Part shown: positions 34,409-34,542 of the stretch, in pieces
Numbering within the stretch: position 1 is the first letter of the stretch
Layout of the letters: each line of letters starts with the position of its first letter
Source of the DNA: Bacteroidia bacterium
GTDB lineage: Bacteria > Bacteroidota > Bacteroidia > Bacteroidales > Paludibacteraceae
Direction: 5' to 3'
DNA: 34,542 bases
Assembly (NCBI GenBank): GCA_009929445.1
Contig: SAAL01000033.1
Coordinates: 1 to 34,542 of the forward strand
Translations under genes and position numbers: made by a program
The notes under the pieces: generated by a model
What the model was told of the DNA's origin: nothing
Seen by the model: only the letters and a program-made list of their open reading frames with translations
Database searches by the model: none

Positions 34409-34542
34409 TACTTCCTTGAATATTTATAAATAGAATTCGTCTCGACTTTTAAAACATAGAGATCAATAGTCTTATTTTATTTAATTTTCGTGCTGTTTTA
34501 AATGATTTCGATAACAATAGTTTAAAAATATCGAAGATATTT

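Overview
The window is a 34.5 kb stretch of a Bacteroidota genome in which every convincing gene lies on the + strand. The assignment rests on several features: Bacteroidota-type lipoprotein and secreted enzymes, A-rich sequence instead of Shine-Dalgarno sites before start codons, TAnnTTTG-type -7 promoter boxes, a C-terminal T9SS (Por) sorting domain on the last protein, and the relic of a SusD C-terminus. The T9SS tail argues against gut Bacteroides proper and fits environmental or anaerobic-digester Bacteroidales/Marinilabiliales or Flavobacteriia-like relatives. I cannot name a genus from sequence alone.

The locus is a large degradation cluster for a decorated (acetylated, feruloylated, glucuronoylated, arabinosylated, probably galactosylated) xylan. 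Left third (381-14000): a 1276-residue modular GH3 enzyme, a CBM48-like/CE1 feruloyl-type esterase, a type-B carboxylesterase, an SGNH esterase lipoprotein, a CE6-CE1 fusion, a GH95 enzyme and a GH43-CBM6 enzyme. Middle (14010-23457): a 40-codon relic of a SusD C-terminus, two tandem paralogous CE1 esterases, a GH9 enzyme, a GH2 lipoprotein and a CE15 glucuronoyl-esterase-like protein. Right third (23470-34277): GH115 alpha-glucuronidase, a GPH-family sugar:cation symporter, a GH10 xylanase lipoprotein, a signal-less (cytoplasmic) GH43, a GH67 alpha-glucuronidase broken by one in-frame TAG, a DUF1080 lipoprotein, and a T9SS-tailed tandem carbohydrate-binding-like protein that ends at a strong terminator.

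Inferred division of labour: esterases (CE1, CE6, CE15, SGNH, type B) strip ferulate, acetate and lignin/uronate esters. GH115, GH43, GH95 and GH2 remove side sugars. GH10 cuts the backbone at the cell surface. The symporter imports small xylo-oligosaccharides, and the cytoplasmic GH43 finishes them. GH67 is probably inactive and its role may be covered by GH115. No complete SusC/SusD pair and no regulator (HTCS, AraC, ECF sigma) is present in the window. The SusD relic suggests that a transporter pair was once here.

Most notable non-gene observations: (i) the TGG-to-TAG lesion in GH67; (ii) the SusD relic at 14010-14129; (iii) a duplicated 60/61-nt palindromic leader whose two arms are identical in both copies while the interior differs, placed 33 and 32 nt before the start codons of two different secreted-enzyme genes.
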